DNA of 64,000 nucleotides from UBA1426 sp050953365 (GCA_050953365.1 JBMNMN010000002.1:124001-188000); one strand, 5' to 3'. Counted from the first letter of the stretch, positions 36,908 through 46,626 are shown. Notes: generated from the letters alone by a model not told the origin. Numbers and translations are program-made.

Positions 36908-37769
36908 TCAAGAACTCATTGATTCCGTTTCCCTCGACGAGCCCCGTTATCCGGAACTATTAAAACAAATCAAAAATCCGCCGCTGAAATTGTATTACAG
37001 GGGAGATTTCGATCTATGTAATTCGCCATGCCTTGCGGTTGTAGGCGCAAGAAAAGCAACTCCCTATGGGAAATGGGCAGCTTACAATATTTCCAAACGG
37101 GCTGCCGAACACGGTGTGACCATTGTAAGCGGTATGGCTTCGGGAATCGATGCCTGCGCCCATATGGGGGCATTGGATGTGGAGGGAAAAACCATTGCGG
37201 TGTTGGGCTGCGGTCCGGATATCTGTTATCCGAGAACAAACAGCGGCCTGATGAAGCGCATTGCCCGACTCGGTTTGATTCTTTCCGAGTATCCTCCGGG
37301 AAGAGGCCCTCTGCCCGGTCAATTCCCGGTACGGAATCGCATAATCAGCGGGTTATCCTATGCCGTTCTCGTGGTGGAGGCCGGTTTGGACAGCGGTTCG
37401 CTTATTACCGCCGGACAGGCGCTGGATCAAGGAAGGGAAGTCTTTGCGGTACCGGGAAACATCAACAGCATGTATAGCGCCGGAACGAACAAGCTCATAT
37501 CCGACGGTGCAACGCCTTTGACAGCTGTCGATGATATTTTAGATCTGTTGGGAATAAGGGCAGTTCGATCTTCCAAAAAAGATAATGCGCCTTTGGGTGA
37601 AGACGAAAAAGCCCTTCTGCAACTCGTAGCCGAACACGGTGTATTGACCATGGACAGACTGTGCATATTATCCGATAAACCGCCGGCTGTAGTGAGTTCC
37701 TTGGTCACAGTTTTGGAAATGAAAGGAAGGGTACAAATGTCTATGGGGAAAATATATATTGCAAAATGA
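36900..37769 (+). CDS. dprA: DNA processing protein DprA (Smf)
   Basis: The 289-residue protein has the DprA Rossmann-like core: AVVGARKATPYG, VSGMASGIDACAHMGAL, TIAVLGCG and FPVRNRIISGLS, then VVEAGLDSGSLITA. A short C-terminal winged domain follows. DprA loads RecA on incoming single-stranded DNA. The start at 36900 overlaps comM. Confidence 0.94.
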   Translation: MVNQELIDSVSLDEPRYPELLKQIKNPPLKLYYRGDFDLCNSPCLAVVGARKATPYGKWAAYNISKRAAEHGVTIVSGMASGIDACAHMGALDVEGKTIAVLGCGPDICYPRTNSGLMKRIARLGLILSEYPPGRGPLPGQFPVRNRIISGLSYAVLVVEAGLDSGSLITAGQALDQGREVFAVPGNINSMYSAGTNKLISDGATPLTAVDDILDLLGIRAVRSSKKDNAPLGEDEKALLQLVAEHGVLTMDRLCILSDKPPAVVSSLVTVLEMKGRVQMSMGKIYIAK

Positions 37770-37808
37770 TAATTTTAGCAATATAATTTCTCAATGTAGC
37801 GATTATTT

Positions 37809-37835
37809 CTACTATATATATTATAAATATAGTAG
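37809..37835. repeat. AT-rich palindrome upstream of topA
   Basis: CTACTATAT and ATATAGTAG form an inverted repeat with a short AT loop, 37 bases before the topA start. It may be a weak terminator of dprA or a supercoiling-sensitive control site. Confidence 0.45.
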
Positions 37836-37871
37836 TTTCTGGTTTAGCGGACGCTATTTAGGAGGTTTTAT

Positions 37872-39954
37872 ATGAGCAATAAGTCTTTAATTATCGTCGA
37901 GTCTCCCTCAAAAGCGAAGACCATCGGAAAGTTTTTGGGGAGTAAATATAAAGTGGTTGCTTCGGTGGGGCATGTTAGGGATTTGCCCAAGAGCAAACTC
38001 GGCATCGACATTGAGAACAACTTTGAACCACAGTACATCCCTATTCGTGGGAAAGGGGACATTATAAAGGAACTGAAAAAGGAAGCGAAGAATGCGCCGC
38101 GCGTCTATCTCGGGACAGACCCTGATCGTGAAGGGGAGGCAATATCGTGGCATATAGCATATTTGCTCGGCATAGACGAGTCGGAAGCTTGCAGAATAGA
38201 GTTCAATGAAATCACAAAACAAACCATTCAAAACGCGGTGAAAAACCCGAGACCCATCGACAGAAGGCTCGTGGATGCGCAGCAAGCCAGGCGTGTGCTG
38301 GATCGTCTCGTAGGCTATAAAATAAGCCCTCTTTTATGGAGAAAAATCCGAAGGGGTTTGTCTGCGGGCCGGGTACAGTCTGCAGCCCTCAAGCTTATTT
38401 GTGACAGAGAAAAAGCGATTCGAGAGTTTACACCCAAGGAATACTGGACCGTTTCAGCCATACTTGAAAAAATGAGCGATACCGACGGAAATGATTCAAA
38501 GAAAAAACAGTTTGCCGCGAAACTGACAGAATACAAAGGGAAAAAGCTGACCATCGACAACAAGGAGAAGGCGGATGCAGCTATAGCCGCCATCGACAGA
38601 GAAAACTTTGTAGTGAAAAACGTAGAAACAAAGGAGCGTATAAAGAAACCATTGCCGCCTTTCATAACCAGCAGCCTGCAGCAGGAGGCCTCAAACAAAC
38701 TCGGTTTTTATACGAAAAAAACCATGCTGATTGCGCAGCAGCTGTATGAGGGAGTGGAAGTAAAGGGGCACGGTACCATCGGTCTCGTATCATATATCAG
38801 GACCGATTCCGTGAGGATCAATGAAGATGCGCACAAAGCGGCAATTCAGTATATACGCGAAAATTTTTCCGATGAATATGTAGGAAACCACGTTTTCGCA
38901 AATAAAAAGAAAGACGTGCAGGATGCCCACGAAGCCATACGACCGGCTAATATTAATCTCCACCCCGATGATATCAAGGATTCTTTGACGAAAGATCAGT
39001 ATTTGCTGTACAAACTGATATGGTCTCGTTTTCTTGCCAGCCGCATGGCTTCCGCCGTATTTGATGTGGCAACGGCAGAGATTGAAAACGGAGATTATAC
39101 CTTCAAGGCTACAGGGAGCCGGATGAAATTCGAAGGGTATTTAAAAATCTATAACAACACGAGCGAGGAAGATGAGGATAAGATGCTGCCTCATCTGCAG
39201 GTGGGTGAAAAGCTTAGCCTTATAGACTTGGCCGGAGAACAGAACTTTCACACAGCCCCCTTCCCGGTATACGGAGGCTTCCCTCGTAAAGGATCTGGAG
39301 GAAAAGAATATCGGTCGTCCCAGTACTTATGCGCCGATTACAGCTACCCTCATCGATCGGAAATACATTACCAGAGAAAAGAAAAACTTGGTTCCTACAG
39401 ATTTAGGTTTTGTAGTGACGGAGCTTATGGAAAAATATTTTCCGGAAATAGCCGACACACGGTTTACTGCAGACATGGAGGATAAGCTGGACAGCGTAGA
39501 AGTGGATCATAGGGATTGGAAACTCATTGTTAAGGAGTTTTACGACATCCTAAGCAAAGAGCTGGAAATAGCGGATCGGGATATAGAACGGGTCAAACTG
39601 GAAGACGAAGTAACGGAAGAAAAGTGTGAACTCTGCGGGAAACCTATGGTGATAAAGCAGGGGAGATACGGAGAATTCCTTGCATGCAGCGGCTATCCCG
39701 AGTGTAAAAACACAAAGGCAAAAGTGGTGAAAGTCGATGTTAAATGCCCCCGCTGCGGAAAAGATATCGTTACCAGGAAGAGCAAGACCGGGAAACTGTT
39801 TTACGGCTGTAGCGGTTATCCGGAATGCAATCAGCTTTTCTGGAATAAGCCTGTGGATCGAAAGTGTCCGAAGTGCGGATCTTTATTGACGGAGAAGAAA
39901 ACAAAATCTTCAAAGTTTGTTTGTTCCAATGCGGATTGCGGGTATAAAGAATAA
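37872..39954 (+). pseudogene. topA: DNA topoisomerase I with an apparent +1 frameshift
   Basis: The N-terminal frame (37872-39260) has the Toprim domain (SLIIVESPSKAKTIGKFLG, TDPDREGEA) and the catalytic Tyr in SYIRTDS. After EQNFHTAP the expected sequence (RYTEASLVKDLEEKNIGRPSTYA) is found in the next frame. Translation in the original frame runs on nonsensically to 39485. The shift lies at the C5 run 39256-39260 or the adjacent TTCCC; deleting one base restores a single protein of about 694 residues. Three C-terminal Cys4 zinc ribbons (about 39620-39950) are intact. TopA is normally essential, so a sequencing or assembly error is the likeliest explanation. Confidence 0.85.
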
Positions 39955-40001
39955 GTTTAAGAATTAACAAGCTGAACGACAGCAGGAGGGATAGAAGACA
40001 A

Positions 40002-40541
40002 ATGGGACTTTTTCATGCAACGACAATTGTAGCAGTGAAACGAGAGAACGGGGATGTCTGCATCGGCGGCGACGGCCAGGTTACTATGGGCCAAGCTGCC
40101 ATTATGAAACATTCTGCGAAAAAAGTACGGAAGATTTATAAAAACACCGTAATAACAGGTTTCGCCGGTTCCGTCGCAGATGCGTTTACCTTAACGGAAA
40201 AGTTTGAGAAAAAACTGGAGGAACACGGCGGTAATTTGAAGAGAGCGGCGGTGGCTTTAGCCCAAAGCTGGAGATCGGATAAAGTTATGAGAAATCTGGA
40301 TGCTTTGATGCTGGCAGCGGATAAGGAAACGTTGCTGCTGATTTCAGGCAACGGAGAAGTCATCGAACCGGACGAAAATTTCGTCGCCATCGGTTCCGGC
40401 GGAAATTATGCGTATGCGGCGGCTCATGCGCTCTACAAGCATACGGATATGAGCGCCGAAGAAATCGTCAGGGAAGCGTTGAACATTGCGGCGTCTATTT
40501 GTGTGTATACAAACGACCATATTACTATTGAAAAACTATAA
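40002..40541 (+). CDS. hslV: HslV (ClpQ) peptidase subunit
   Basis: The 179-residue proteasome-like subunit has the sequence HATTIVAVKRENG near its start; the Thr after HAT is the expected N-terminal nucleophile after processing. GGDGQVTMG and the GSGGNYA motif are typical. It forms the proteolytic core with HslU, encoded next. RBS AGGAGGG. Confidence 0.95.
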   Translation: MGLFHATTIVAVKRENGDVCIGGDGQVTMGQAAIMKHSAKKVRKIYKNTVITGFAGSVADAFTLTEKFEKKLEEHGGNLKRAAVALAQSWRSDKVMRNLDALMLAADKETLLLISGNGEVIEPDENFVAIGSGGNYAYAAAHALYKHTDMSAEEIVREALNIAASICVYTNDHITIEKL

Positions 40542-40604
40542 CATCCTGCTTATGACATACAGTGTCATGTAATTTGGCAGGTGAGATATACAGGAGGTAG
40601 AGAT

Positions 40605-42029
40605 TTGGGAACCTTATATTCAATGACACCAAAAGAGATTGTTCAGGAATTGGACAAATATATCATCGGGCAGGATAGAGCGAAACGAATGGTGGCCATT
40701 GCACTGCGGAACCGCTATCGCAGGAGCCTTCTACCTGAAGAGATGCGGGAGGAGATTTCTCCTAAAAATATACTCATGATGGGCCCTACCGGTGTGGGGA
40801 AAACAGAAATAGCCAGAAGGCTGGCTAAGTTGATGGATGCTCCTTTTGTTAAGGTTGAAGCAACAAAATTTACTGAAGTCGGATATGTTGGCCGGGATGT
40901 TGATTCCATGGTTAGGGATTTAGTCGAGGCGGCTATACGCATTACCAAGCAGAATCACTTGCAGCAGAAATACTCCATAGCCGACGAAATTACAGAAGAA
41001 AAAATTATCGAGGCCATCATCCCCGGAAAGAAAAAATCCACACAAAGCGGCGGTGGCGTTCGAGGACCTTTTGACTTCATACTCGGAGGCGGTTTCCAGC
41101 CCAATCAGCAGCAATCCTCCAAGTCTGAGGAGTCGGACGACAGCAGGGCCGAAACGGAGCTTGCCAGAGAACAGGTTCGCCAGCAGCTTCGCGATGGACT
41201 GCTGGAGGATCAATTTATCGAAATCGAAATCGCTGAAACGCCAAAAAGCAATCAGCTGGATTTAGGTAATGAAGATATGAGTATTGCCATAGGCAATATC
41301 TTCGGAAGCATGGCTCCCCAGAGAAAAAAGAAAAAGAAGCTCACGGTCCGGGACGCTCGGAAAATTCTTCGTGAACAGGAAGCCCAGAACCTTATCGACA
41401 TGGACCAGGTAACGGCCGAAGCGCTGGAAAACGCAGAACAAAACGGAATTATCTTCATTGATGAAATCGATAAGATTGCTTCAAATTCCGGTTTTAAAGC
41501 AGGCGCGGACGTGTCCAGAGAAGGAGTTCAGAGGGATATTCTGCCTATCGTGGAAGGAAGCGTCGTTAAAACCAAGTACGGCCCCGTAAAGACAGATCAT
41601 ATGCTCTTTATCGGCGCCGGCGCGTTCCATACGGCCAAACCCACTGATCTGATACCAGAACTGCAAGGTAGATTCCCCATTCGAGTGGAGTTGGAAAACT
41701 TAACGAAAGAAGACTTCATCCGGATTCTTACGGTACCTGAAAATGCATTGATCAAACAGCATAAAATGCTTCTTGAAACAGAAGGCGTAAAGGTGGACTT
41801 TACCGAGGGAGCTATTAAGGAAATTGCGCAAATAGCATACCTGGCAAATGAACAGACGGAAAACATAGGGGCTCGACGACTCCATACGATAATGGAAAAC
41901 CTGTTGGAGGATATTTCCTTTAATATACCTGACATGGAGGACAAAGAGATCGTTATTGACGAGGAATATGTCAGGGAGAAATTTATGGATCGGATTCAGG
42001 CAGATAACATCGACAAATATATTTTGTAA
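40605..42029 (+). CDS. hslU: HslU (ClpY) ATPase subunit
   Basis: The 474-residue AAA+ unfoldase has Walker A GPTGVGKTE, an intermediate domain (about 115-245), Walker B IIFIDEIDKI, the GARRLHTIME sensor 2 region and the C-terminal DKYIL tail that docks in HslV. I chose TTG 40605 because AGGAGG (40592-40597) lies 7 bases upstream; the ATG at 40623 is a weaker alternative. HslUV degrades misfolded and regulatory proteins. Confidence 0.94.
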   Translation: MGTLYSMTPKEIVQELDKYIIGQDRAKRMVAIALRNRYRRSLLPEEMREEISPKNILMMGPTGVGKTEIARRLAKLMDAPFVKVEATKFTEVGYVGRDVDSMVRDLVEAAIRITKQNHLQQKYSIADEITEEKIIEAIIPGKKKSTQSGGGVRGPFDFILGGGFQPNQQQSSKSEESDDSRAETELAREQVRQQLRDGLLEDQFIEIEIAETPKSNQLDLGNEDMSIAIGNIFGSMAPQRKKKKKLTVRDARKILREQEAQNLIDMDQVTAEALENAEQNGIIFIDEIDKIASNSGFKAGADVSREGVQRDILPIVEGSVVKTKYGPVKTDHMLFIGAGAFHTAKPTDLIPELQGRFPIRVELENLTKEDFIRILTVPENALIKQHKMLLETEGVKVDFTEGAIKEIAQIAYLANEQTENIGARRLHTIMENLLEDISFNIPDMEDKEIVIDEEYVREKFMDRIQADNIDKYIL

Positions 42030-42049
42030 TGAGAAATCTGGAAAAAACA

Positions 42050-42064
42050 AATATTTTGAAAATT
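42050..42064 (+). promoter_or_regulatory. CodY-box-like site upstream of codY
   Basis: AATATTTTGAAAATT matches the CodY consensus AATTTTCWGAAAATT at 13 of 15 positions. It lies between hslU and codY, about 80 bases before the start, which suggests autoregulation. A TATAAT (about 42100) downstream could be the promoter -10. Confidence 0.6.
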
Positions 42065-42142
42065 AAAAAAATTAACTATCCCTATGGCAAAATATAGTAT
42101 ATAATAGACACAGTATTAATAGCAAACGGAGGTAGTAGCGCG

Positions 42143-42916
42143 ATGTCGATGGATTTGCTTGACAAAATCAGAAAAATGAACTGGGTTCTCCAGGAAAGTA
42201 CTTCAGGTGTTTTTTCTTTTAATGATTTGTGCAAAATCCTCAGTGAGCTTGAGGATGCAAATGTATATGTAGTTAACAAAAGAGGAAAAGTATTAGGCGT
42301 TCATTATAAGATTGAAGAGGAAAGTGCCGCAATCGTCGATCCGGAAACAGGTATCGAGAAGTTTCCTGCGGAGTACAGTGAAGCGCTGTTGAAAGTATCT
42401 GAAACAATGGTTAATGTGACTCACGAGGAAGCATTGGAAATTTTCAAGTATGAGTATGATACTTATGAAAAGTTCTATCTGATCATTCCCATCGTCAGCG
42501 GAGGTCAACGCCTTGGTACCCTCGTTGCTACCAGATACTTACCCCGCTTTTCTGCGGAAGATGTAATTTTAGGCGAGTATGGCGCCACGGTGATCGGTTT
42601 GGAAATCTTGCGAAAGAAAACCTTGGAGCAGGAAGAGGAGGAGCGTAGAGCTGCAATCGTCCAAATGGCTATTGCTACACTTTCCTATTCCGAAGTTGAG
42701 GCTGTCCGTCAGATTTTCAAGGAGCTAAAAGGTTCGGAAGGGTTGCTTGTAGCGAGTAAAATCGCCGATCGTTCCGGAATTACCAGATCTGTTATCGTAA
42801 ATGCTCTTCGCAAACTTGAAAGCGCCGGCGTTATCGAAACGAGATCCCTTGGTATGAAGGGAACGCATATTAAAATTCTCAACGATAAGTTTTACAGTGA
42901 ACTTGAGAAAATTTAG
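42143..42916 (+). CDS. codY: GTP/branched-chain amino acid sensing repressor CodY
   Basis: The 257-residue protein has the N-terminal GAF domain (LLDKIRKMNWVLQ; later ERLxLIIPI-type strand) and a C-terminal winged helix (SKIADRSGITRSVIVNALRKLESAGVIETRSLGMKGTHI). CodY represses nutrient-scavenging genes when GTP and branched-chain amino acids are high. The gene sits after hslVU as in many Firmicutes. RBS CGGAGGT. Confidence 0.96.
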   Translation: MSMDLLDKIRKMNWVLQESTSGVFSFNDLCKILSELEDANVYVVNKRGKVLGVHYKIEEESAAIVDPETGIEKFPAEYSEALLKVSETMVNVTHEEALEIFKYEYDTYEKFYLIIPIVSGGQRLGTLVATRYLPRFSAEDVILGEYGATVIGLEILRKKTLEQEEEERRAAIVQMAIATLSYSEVEAVRQIFKELKGSEGLLVASKIADRSGITRSVIVNALRKLESAGVIETRSLGMKGTHIKILNDKFYSELEKI

Positions 42917-42945
42917 AAATCGGACATCCGAGAATGCACCCATTC

Positions 42946-42984
42946 ACCCCCGCCGACATACAATAGTACGACGGGGGTCTTTTT
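42946..42984 (+). terminator. codY terminator abutting the yunB start
   Basis: ACCCCCG-C-CG pairs with CGACGGGGGT, followed by CTTTTTAT. The yunB ATG starts right after it, so the GGGGGT arm also occupies the Shine-Dalgarno position. Confidence 0.75.
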
Positions 42985-43656
42985 ATGTGGCAGCAAAACA
43001 GAGGTCGTGAAAAGAAAAAAAAGTGGTTCGTTATTCTGCTAACATGTGCGGTATTAATGAGCTATGGGATTTTTTTTACCGAAAGGATCGTAAAGCCGAC
43101 CCTTGTTTCCATCGGCGAAATTAAAGCAAAATCAATGATGGTGCAAACGGTTAACGAAGTAGTACGCGAGAAATACCAATCAAGCAGGGATTTTGAAGAT
43201 TTGTTGGATATAAAAACCGATGACACTGGCAAGGTTACTCTGGTACAGGCCAATTCCGCCGCCATGAATAGGCTTTCCTATACTTTAGCTTGGGAGATTC
43301 AGCAGAGGCTGAAAAAAATGGGTGAAGAGCGGGTAACCGTACCTATAGGGACAATTCTAGGCAATCAAATCCTTTCCCAAACGGGACCAAAAGTCAAGCT
43401 GAAGGTTTTGCCCTTAGGAACCACGAAAATTGACTTTAAAACGGATCTTTCGGAGGCAGGTATCAATCAGACCAAATACAAAATCTATATGGAAGTGATC
43501 AACACTGCGAAGGTGGTCGTGCCGTTTTCGGAAAGCCAGATAGAGGTGGAAACCACTCTGCTGATAGCCGAAGCGGTGATACTCGGAGATATCCCGGATT
43601 CCTATGTGAAGGTTCCCGACCGGGATATTTTAGACGGCATGGATCTGGATTATTAA
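42985..43656 (+). CDS. yunB: Sporulation protein YunB
   Basis: The 223-residue protein has one N-terminal membrane helix (about residues 13-30), then the YunB pattern: MVQTVNEVVREKY, VTLVQANSAAMNRLSYTLAWEIQQRL, and VPIGTILGNQILSQTGPKVKLKVLPLGTT. In Bacillus it is made in the mother cell under sigma-E and is needed for full sporulation. It is the clearest sign that the organism forms spores. Confidence 0.9.
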   Translation: MWQQNRGREKKKKWFVILLTCAVLMSYGIFFTERIVKPTLVSIGEIKAKSMMVQTVNEVVREKYQSSRDFEDLLDIKTDDTGKVTLVQANSAAMNRLSYTLAWEIQQRLKKMGEERVTVPIGTILGNQILSQTGPKVKLKVLPLGTTKIDFKTDLSEAGINQTKYKIYMEVINTAKVVVPFSESQIEVETTLLIAEAVILGDIPDSYVKVPDRDILDGMDLDY

Positions 43657-43787
43657 AAGTCTCATTGGGTATCTTACGCTTTGAAGAAATTCCTGATCCC
43701 AAATTGTCAAAGCGTTTGACTCCGAATACAACTTTCTTATCGGGCAGAATCCGTGTTTTAGCCGGGATGTTGTGGTATAATAAACCT

Positions 43788-45071
43788 ATGAGTAAAATAA
43801 TAGAGACCAATGAAAGAATAAATCAGGAACCGCCCCGGGCCATTTTGGTAGGTCTTGAACTGGATGAAGACATTTCCTATTACATGGAAGAGCTTGCCGG
43901 TCTTGCTCAGGCAGCCCGCATTGAGGTGGTAGGTGAGATGGTCCAGAGTAAGGACAGGCCCGATACCGCTGCGTACATCGGTCGCGGCAAGGTGGAAGAA
44001 TTAGCGGAGCTTTGCGACCGCATGGATGTGGATTTGGTTGTGTTCAACAACGAGCTTTCCGGCGTGCAGTTGAGAAACCTGGAAGATAAGCTGGGGGTCA
44101 AAGTCATAGACCGGACGATTTTGATCTTGGATATATTTGCGGAACGGGCCGCATCAAAGGAAGGCAAGCTTCAGGTAGAATTGGCCCAGCTTCAATATCG
44201 CTTGCCACGTCTTACCGGTTTCGGAAATGCATTATCAAGGCTCGGCGGCGGCATCGGTACCAGAGGCCCCGGCGAGAAAAAGCTCGAGACGGACCGCCGG
44301 CATATTAAGCGGAAGATGAAGGAAATACAAAAGGAACTGGAGGAAGCCAGGAGCAATCGCAAAATCAAGCGATCCCAGCGGGAAAAATCGGGCATCCCGA
44401 TGGTTGCGCTTGTGGGATATACAAATGCCGGCAAATCGGCTCTCATGAACCGTTTTCTTACAGATGCAATGAAGGGAGAAAAGGCCGTATCCGAAAAGGA
44501 TATGCTCTTTGCCACTCTGGATACTTCCCATCGCAGCATCAAGTTAGATACGAATCACGAGTTTATACTCATAGATACGGTAGGTTTTGTCAGCAACCTT
44601 CCTCATACTCTTGTCAAGGCTTTTATGGCTACGCTGGAAGAGGTCAATTATGCGGATTTGCTGCTTCATGTTGTGGATGCATCCTATGAGAGAAACGATT
44701 TCCACATAAAGGTGACGGATCAGGTGTTGAGAGAGATCGGCGCCGGAGAAAAGGATAAGATCTTAGTCTACAATAAAATAGATCTTTTGGACACTGCGGA
44801 ACGGGCCAGATATGAGGGCCAGGACAGCATATCCATATCGGCAAAATACGGAGAAAACATGGATGCCCTGATAAGGATGATCAAGGACAGGTTGTTTGGC
44901 GACAGAATACAAACGGCTTTATTGATTCCTTACGATCGGGGAGATATTTATTCATATCTGTGCGACCGTTATAAAGCCCAAAACACAGAATATAAAGAAG
45001 AAGGAATTTATGTGGAAGCGGAACTTCCTTTGGAAGAATATCGACGGTTTGAAAGCTACCGTGTCCAATAG
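43788..45071 (+). CDS. hflX: Ribosome-associated GTPase HflX
   Basis: The 427-residue GTPase has an N-terminal HflX domain (YIGRGKVEELAEL, LQVELAQLQYRLPRL, GGGIGTRGPGEKKLETDRR). A G domain follows with GYTNAGKS (G1), DTVGFVSNLPH (G3) and NKIDL (G4). It splits or rescues stalled ribosomes. The start ATG 43788 has no clear Shine-Dalgarno, and a TATAAT (43773-43778) lies just before it, so the transcript may be leaderless. The open frame extends further upstream to 43665. Confidence 0.92.
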   Translation: MSKIIETNERINQEPPRAILVGLELDEDISYYMEELAGLAQAARIEVVGEMVQSKDRPDTAAYIGRGKVEELAELCDRMDVDLVVFNNELSGVQLRNLEDKLGVKVIDRTILILDIFAERAASKEGKLQVELAQLQYRLPRLTGFGNALSRLGGGIGTRGPGEKKLETDRRHIKRKMKEIQKELEEARSNRKIKRSQREKSGIPMVALVGYTNAGKSALMNRFLTDAMKGEKAVSEKDMLFATLDTSHRSIKLDTNHEFILIDTVGFVSNLPHTLVKAFMATLEEVNYADLLLHVVDASYERNDFHIKVTDQVLREIGAGEKDKILVYNKIDLLDTAERARYEGQDSISISAKYGENMDALIRMIKDRLFGDRIQTALLIPYDRGDIYSYLCDRYKAQNTEYKEEGIYVEAELPLEEYRRFESYRVQ

Positions 45072-45082
45072 GCAGGGATAAG

Positions 45083-45706
45083 ATGATACGATACCGAAGC
45101 GTTAAGAAAGAAGCAATTGTAGAGCAGATTATAGAAAAATCCAGGTTTATTGCCCATGTGAGACCGGTTGAAACCAGGGAAGAAGCCCTGGAGTTTTTCG
45201 ATGAAATACGTAATTTGCATAAAACGGCTACACATAACGTACCCGCTTATGTGATCGGCGAAAAAAGTCAGCTTCAATGGGCAAGCGACGACGGCGAGCC
45301 CCAGGGAACATCAGGAGCTCCTATTGTGCAGATGTTGGTGAAAGAAGGACTTACTAATATAGCGGTGATTGTCACCCGCTACTTCGGCGGAATTAAGTTG
45401 GGCACGGGAGGGCTGGTTCGTGCCTACACCGGATCTGCCAAGTTAGCCGTAGATGCCGCAGGGATATGCAATGTTCGGGAAATGAATACCTGGACCGTCA
45501 AGTTGGATTACAGCCATCTCGGCAAACTTCAGAGCCTTGCGGAAAGCGGCCCCTTCATCTTGGACAATGTGATCTATGAAGATAAGGTTACGGTGGACCT
45601 GAGCATGGAGCCGGAGAAGCTGGAAGAAGTAATGAACATCATATCAAACCTGACGGGGGGCCAATTTACTGAACTGGGGCTGCGTCAGGAATTGGTAAAA
45701 AGTTAG
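45083..45706 (+). CDS. yigZ: YigZ/IMPACT family protein
   Basis: The 207-residue protein has the IMPACT domain: KSRFIAHVRPVETREEA, THNVPAYVIGEKSQLQWASDDGEPQGTSGAPIVQML and VTRYFGGIKLGTGGLVRAYTG. A short ferredoxin-like C-terminal domain follows. The bacterial role is not well defined. It lies 11 bases after hflX, in the same unit. Confidence 0.92.
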   Translation: MIRYRSVKKEAIVEQIIEKSRFIAHVRPVETREEALEFFDEIRNLHKTATHNVPAYVIGEKSQLQWASDDGEPQGTSGAPIVQMLVKEGLTNIAVIVTRYFGGIKLGTGGLVRAYTGSAKLAVDAAGICNVREMNTWTVKLDYSHLGKLQSLAESGPFILDNVIYEDKVTVDLSMEPEKLEEVMNIISNLTGGQFTELGLRQELVKS

Positions 45707-45728
45707 CCCTATTAACATACAATTTTCG

Positions 45729-45757
45729 TTGACAAAAAAAAGGCGCTATGTTAAGAT
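45729..45757 (+). promoter_or_regulatory. Promoter of the tRNA cluster
   Basis: TTGACA at 45729-45734, a 17-base spacer and TAAGAT at 45752-45757; the first tRNA begins at 45786. Confidence 0.75.
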
Positions 45758-45785
45758 AAAAATCGGCTCACGTAGAGTCGGACAT

Positions 45786-45860
45786 TCCAAGGTAGCTCAA
45801 CGGTAGAGCACTCGGCTGTTAACCGATAGGTTGTGGGTTCGAGCCCCACCCTTGGAGCCA
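45786..45860 (+). tRNA. tRNA-Asn (GTT)
   Basis: Acceptor TCCAAGG/CCTTGGA, anticodon loop CTGTTAA, CCA encoded. First gene of a 16-tRNA array. Confidence 0.95.
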
Positions 45861-46002
45861 ATATTTTCATCCGGCAGGATATGCATATTGAAGCTCTGAG
45901 AGCTGCATAAAAAAACGTCAAAGATGAAAATAGAACTTGACACATAAAAACAAATGCGATATAGTATCTAACTGTGTCGAACAATTAAAGAAGGAATTAC
46001 CT

Positions 46003-46078
46003 GGGCGCATAGCTCAGCTGGGAGAGCACCTGCCTTACAAGCAGGGGGTCATAGGTTCGAGCCCTATTGCGCCCACCA
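46003..46078 (+). tRNA. tRNA-Val (TAC)
   Basis: Acceptor GGGCGCA/TGCGCCC, anticodon loop CTTACAA, CCA encoded. A 142-base gap from tRNA-Asn holds only AT-rich sequence. Confidence 0.95.
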
Positions 46079-46082
46079 AAGT

Positions 46083-46159
46083 GGCCTGGTAGTTCAGTTG
46101 GTTAGAATGCCAGCCTGTCACGCTGGAGGTCGTCGGTTCGAGCCCGATCCAGGTCGCCA
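46083..46159 (+). tRNA. tRNA-Asp (GTC)
   Basis: Acceptor GGCCTGG/CCAGGTC with one G-U pair, anticodon loop CTGTCAC, CCA encoded. Confidence 0.95.
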
Positions 46160-46179
46160 ACTCTTTAATTAAAGCTTCT

Positions 46180-46254
46180 GCTGGTGTGGCTCAACGGTAG
46201 AGCAGCTGATTTGTAATCAGCAGGTTGGGGGTTCGATTCCCTCCACCAGCTCCA
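46180..46254 (+). tRNA. tRNA-Thr (TGT)
   Basis: Acceptor GCTGGTG/CACCAGC, anticodon loop TTTGTAA, CCA encoded. Confidence 0.95.
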
Positions 46255-46298
46255 ACAAGCTAACCAGCTGACGCAAGTTCTTTGAGACATGAATATTC

Positions 46299-46383
46299 GG
46301 AGGGATTCCCGAGTGGCTAAAGGGGGCGGACTGTAAATCCGTTAGCGCAGCTTTCGATGGTTCGAATCCATCTCCCTCCACCA
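46299..46383 (+). tRNA. tRNA-Tyr (GTA)
   Basis: 85 bases with a long variable arm; acceptor GGAGGGA/TCCCTCC, anticodon loop CTGTAAA, CCA encoded. Confidence 0.95.
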
Positions 46384-46389
46384 AGGTAT

Positions 46390-46464
46390 GCGGAAGTGGC
46401 TCAGGGGTAGAGCATCGCCTTGCCAAGGCGAGGGTCGCGAGTTCGAATCTCGTCTTCCGCTCCA
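46390..46464 (+). tRNA. tRNA-Gly (GCC)
   Basis: Acceptor GCGGAAG/CTTCCGC, anticodon loop TTGCCAA, CCA encoded. Confidence 0.95.
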
Positions 46465-46471
46465 AATTTTT

Positions 46472-46545
46472 GCGGATGTAGTTCAATGGTAGAACATCAG
46501 CCTTCCAAGCTGAAAGCGTGAGTTCGATTCTCATCATCCGCTCCA
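46472..46545 (+). tRNA. tRNA-Gly (TCC)
   Basis: Acceptor GCGGATG/CATCCGC, anticodon loop CTTCCAA, CCA encoded. Confidence 0.95.
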
Positions 46546-46549
46546 ATAT

Positions 46550-46626
46550 GGGCTCATAGCTCAGCTGGATAGAGCAACGGCCTTCTAAGCCGTGTGTCCG
46601 GGGTTCGAATCCCTGTGGGCTCACCA
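46550..46626 (+). tRNA. tRNA-Arg (TCT)
   Basis: Acceptor GGGCTCA/TGGGCTC with two G-U pairs, anticodon loop CTTCTAA, CCA encoded. Confidence 0.94.

Noticed and set aside
39256..39266. Programmed frameshifting in topA
   Set aside because: No slippery heptamer with a following structure or internal Shine-Dalgarno is evident, and topA is not known to use recoding; an indel error at the C run is simpler.
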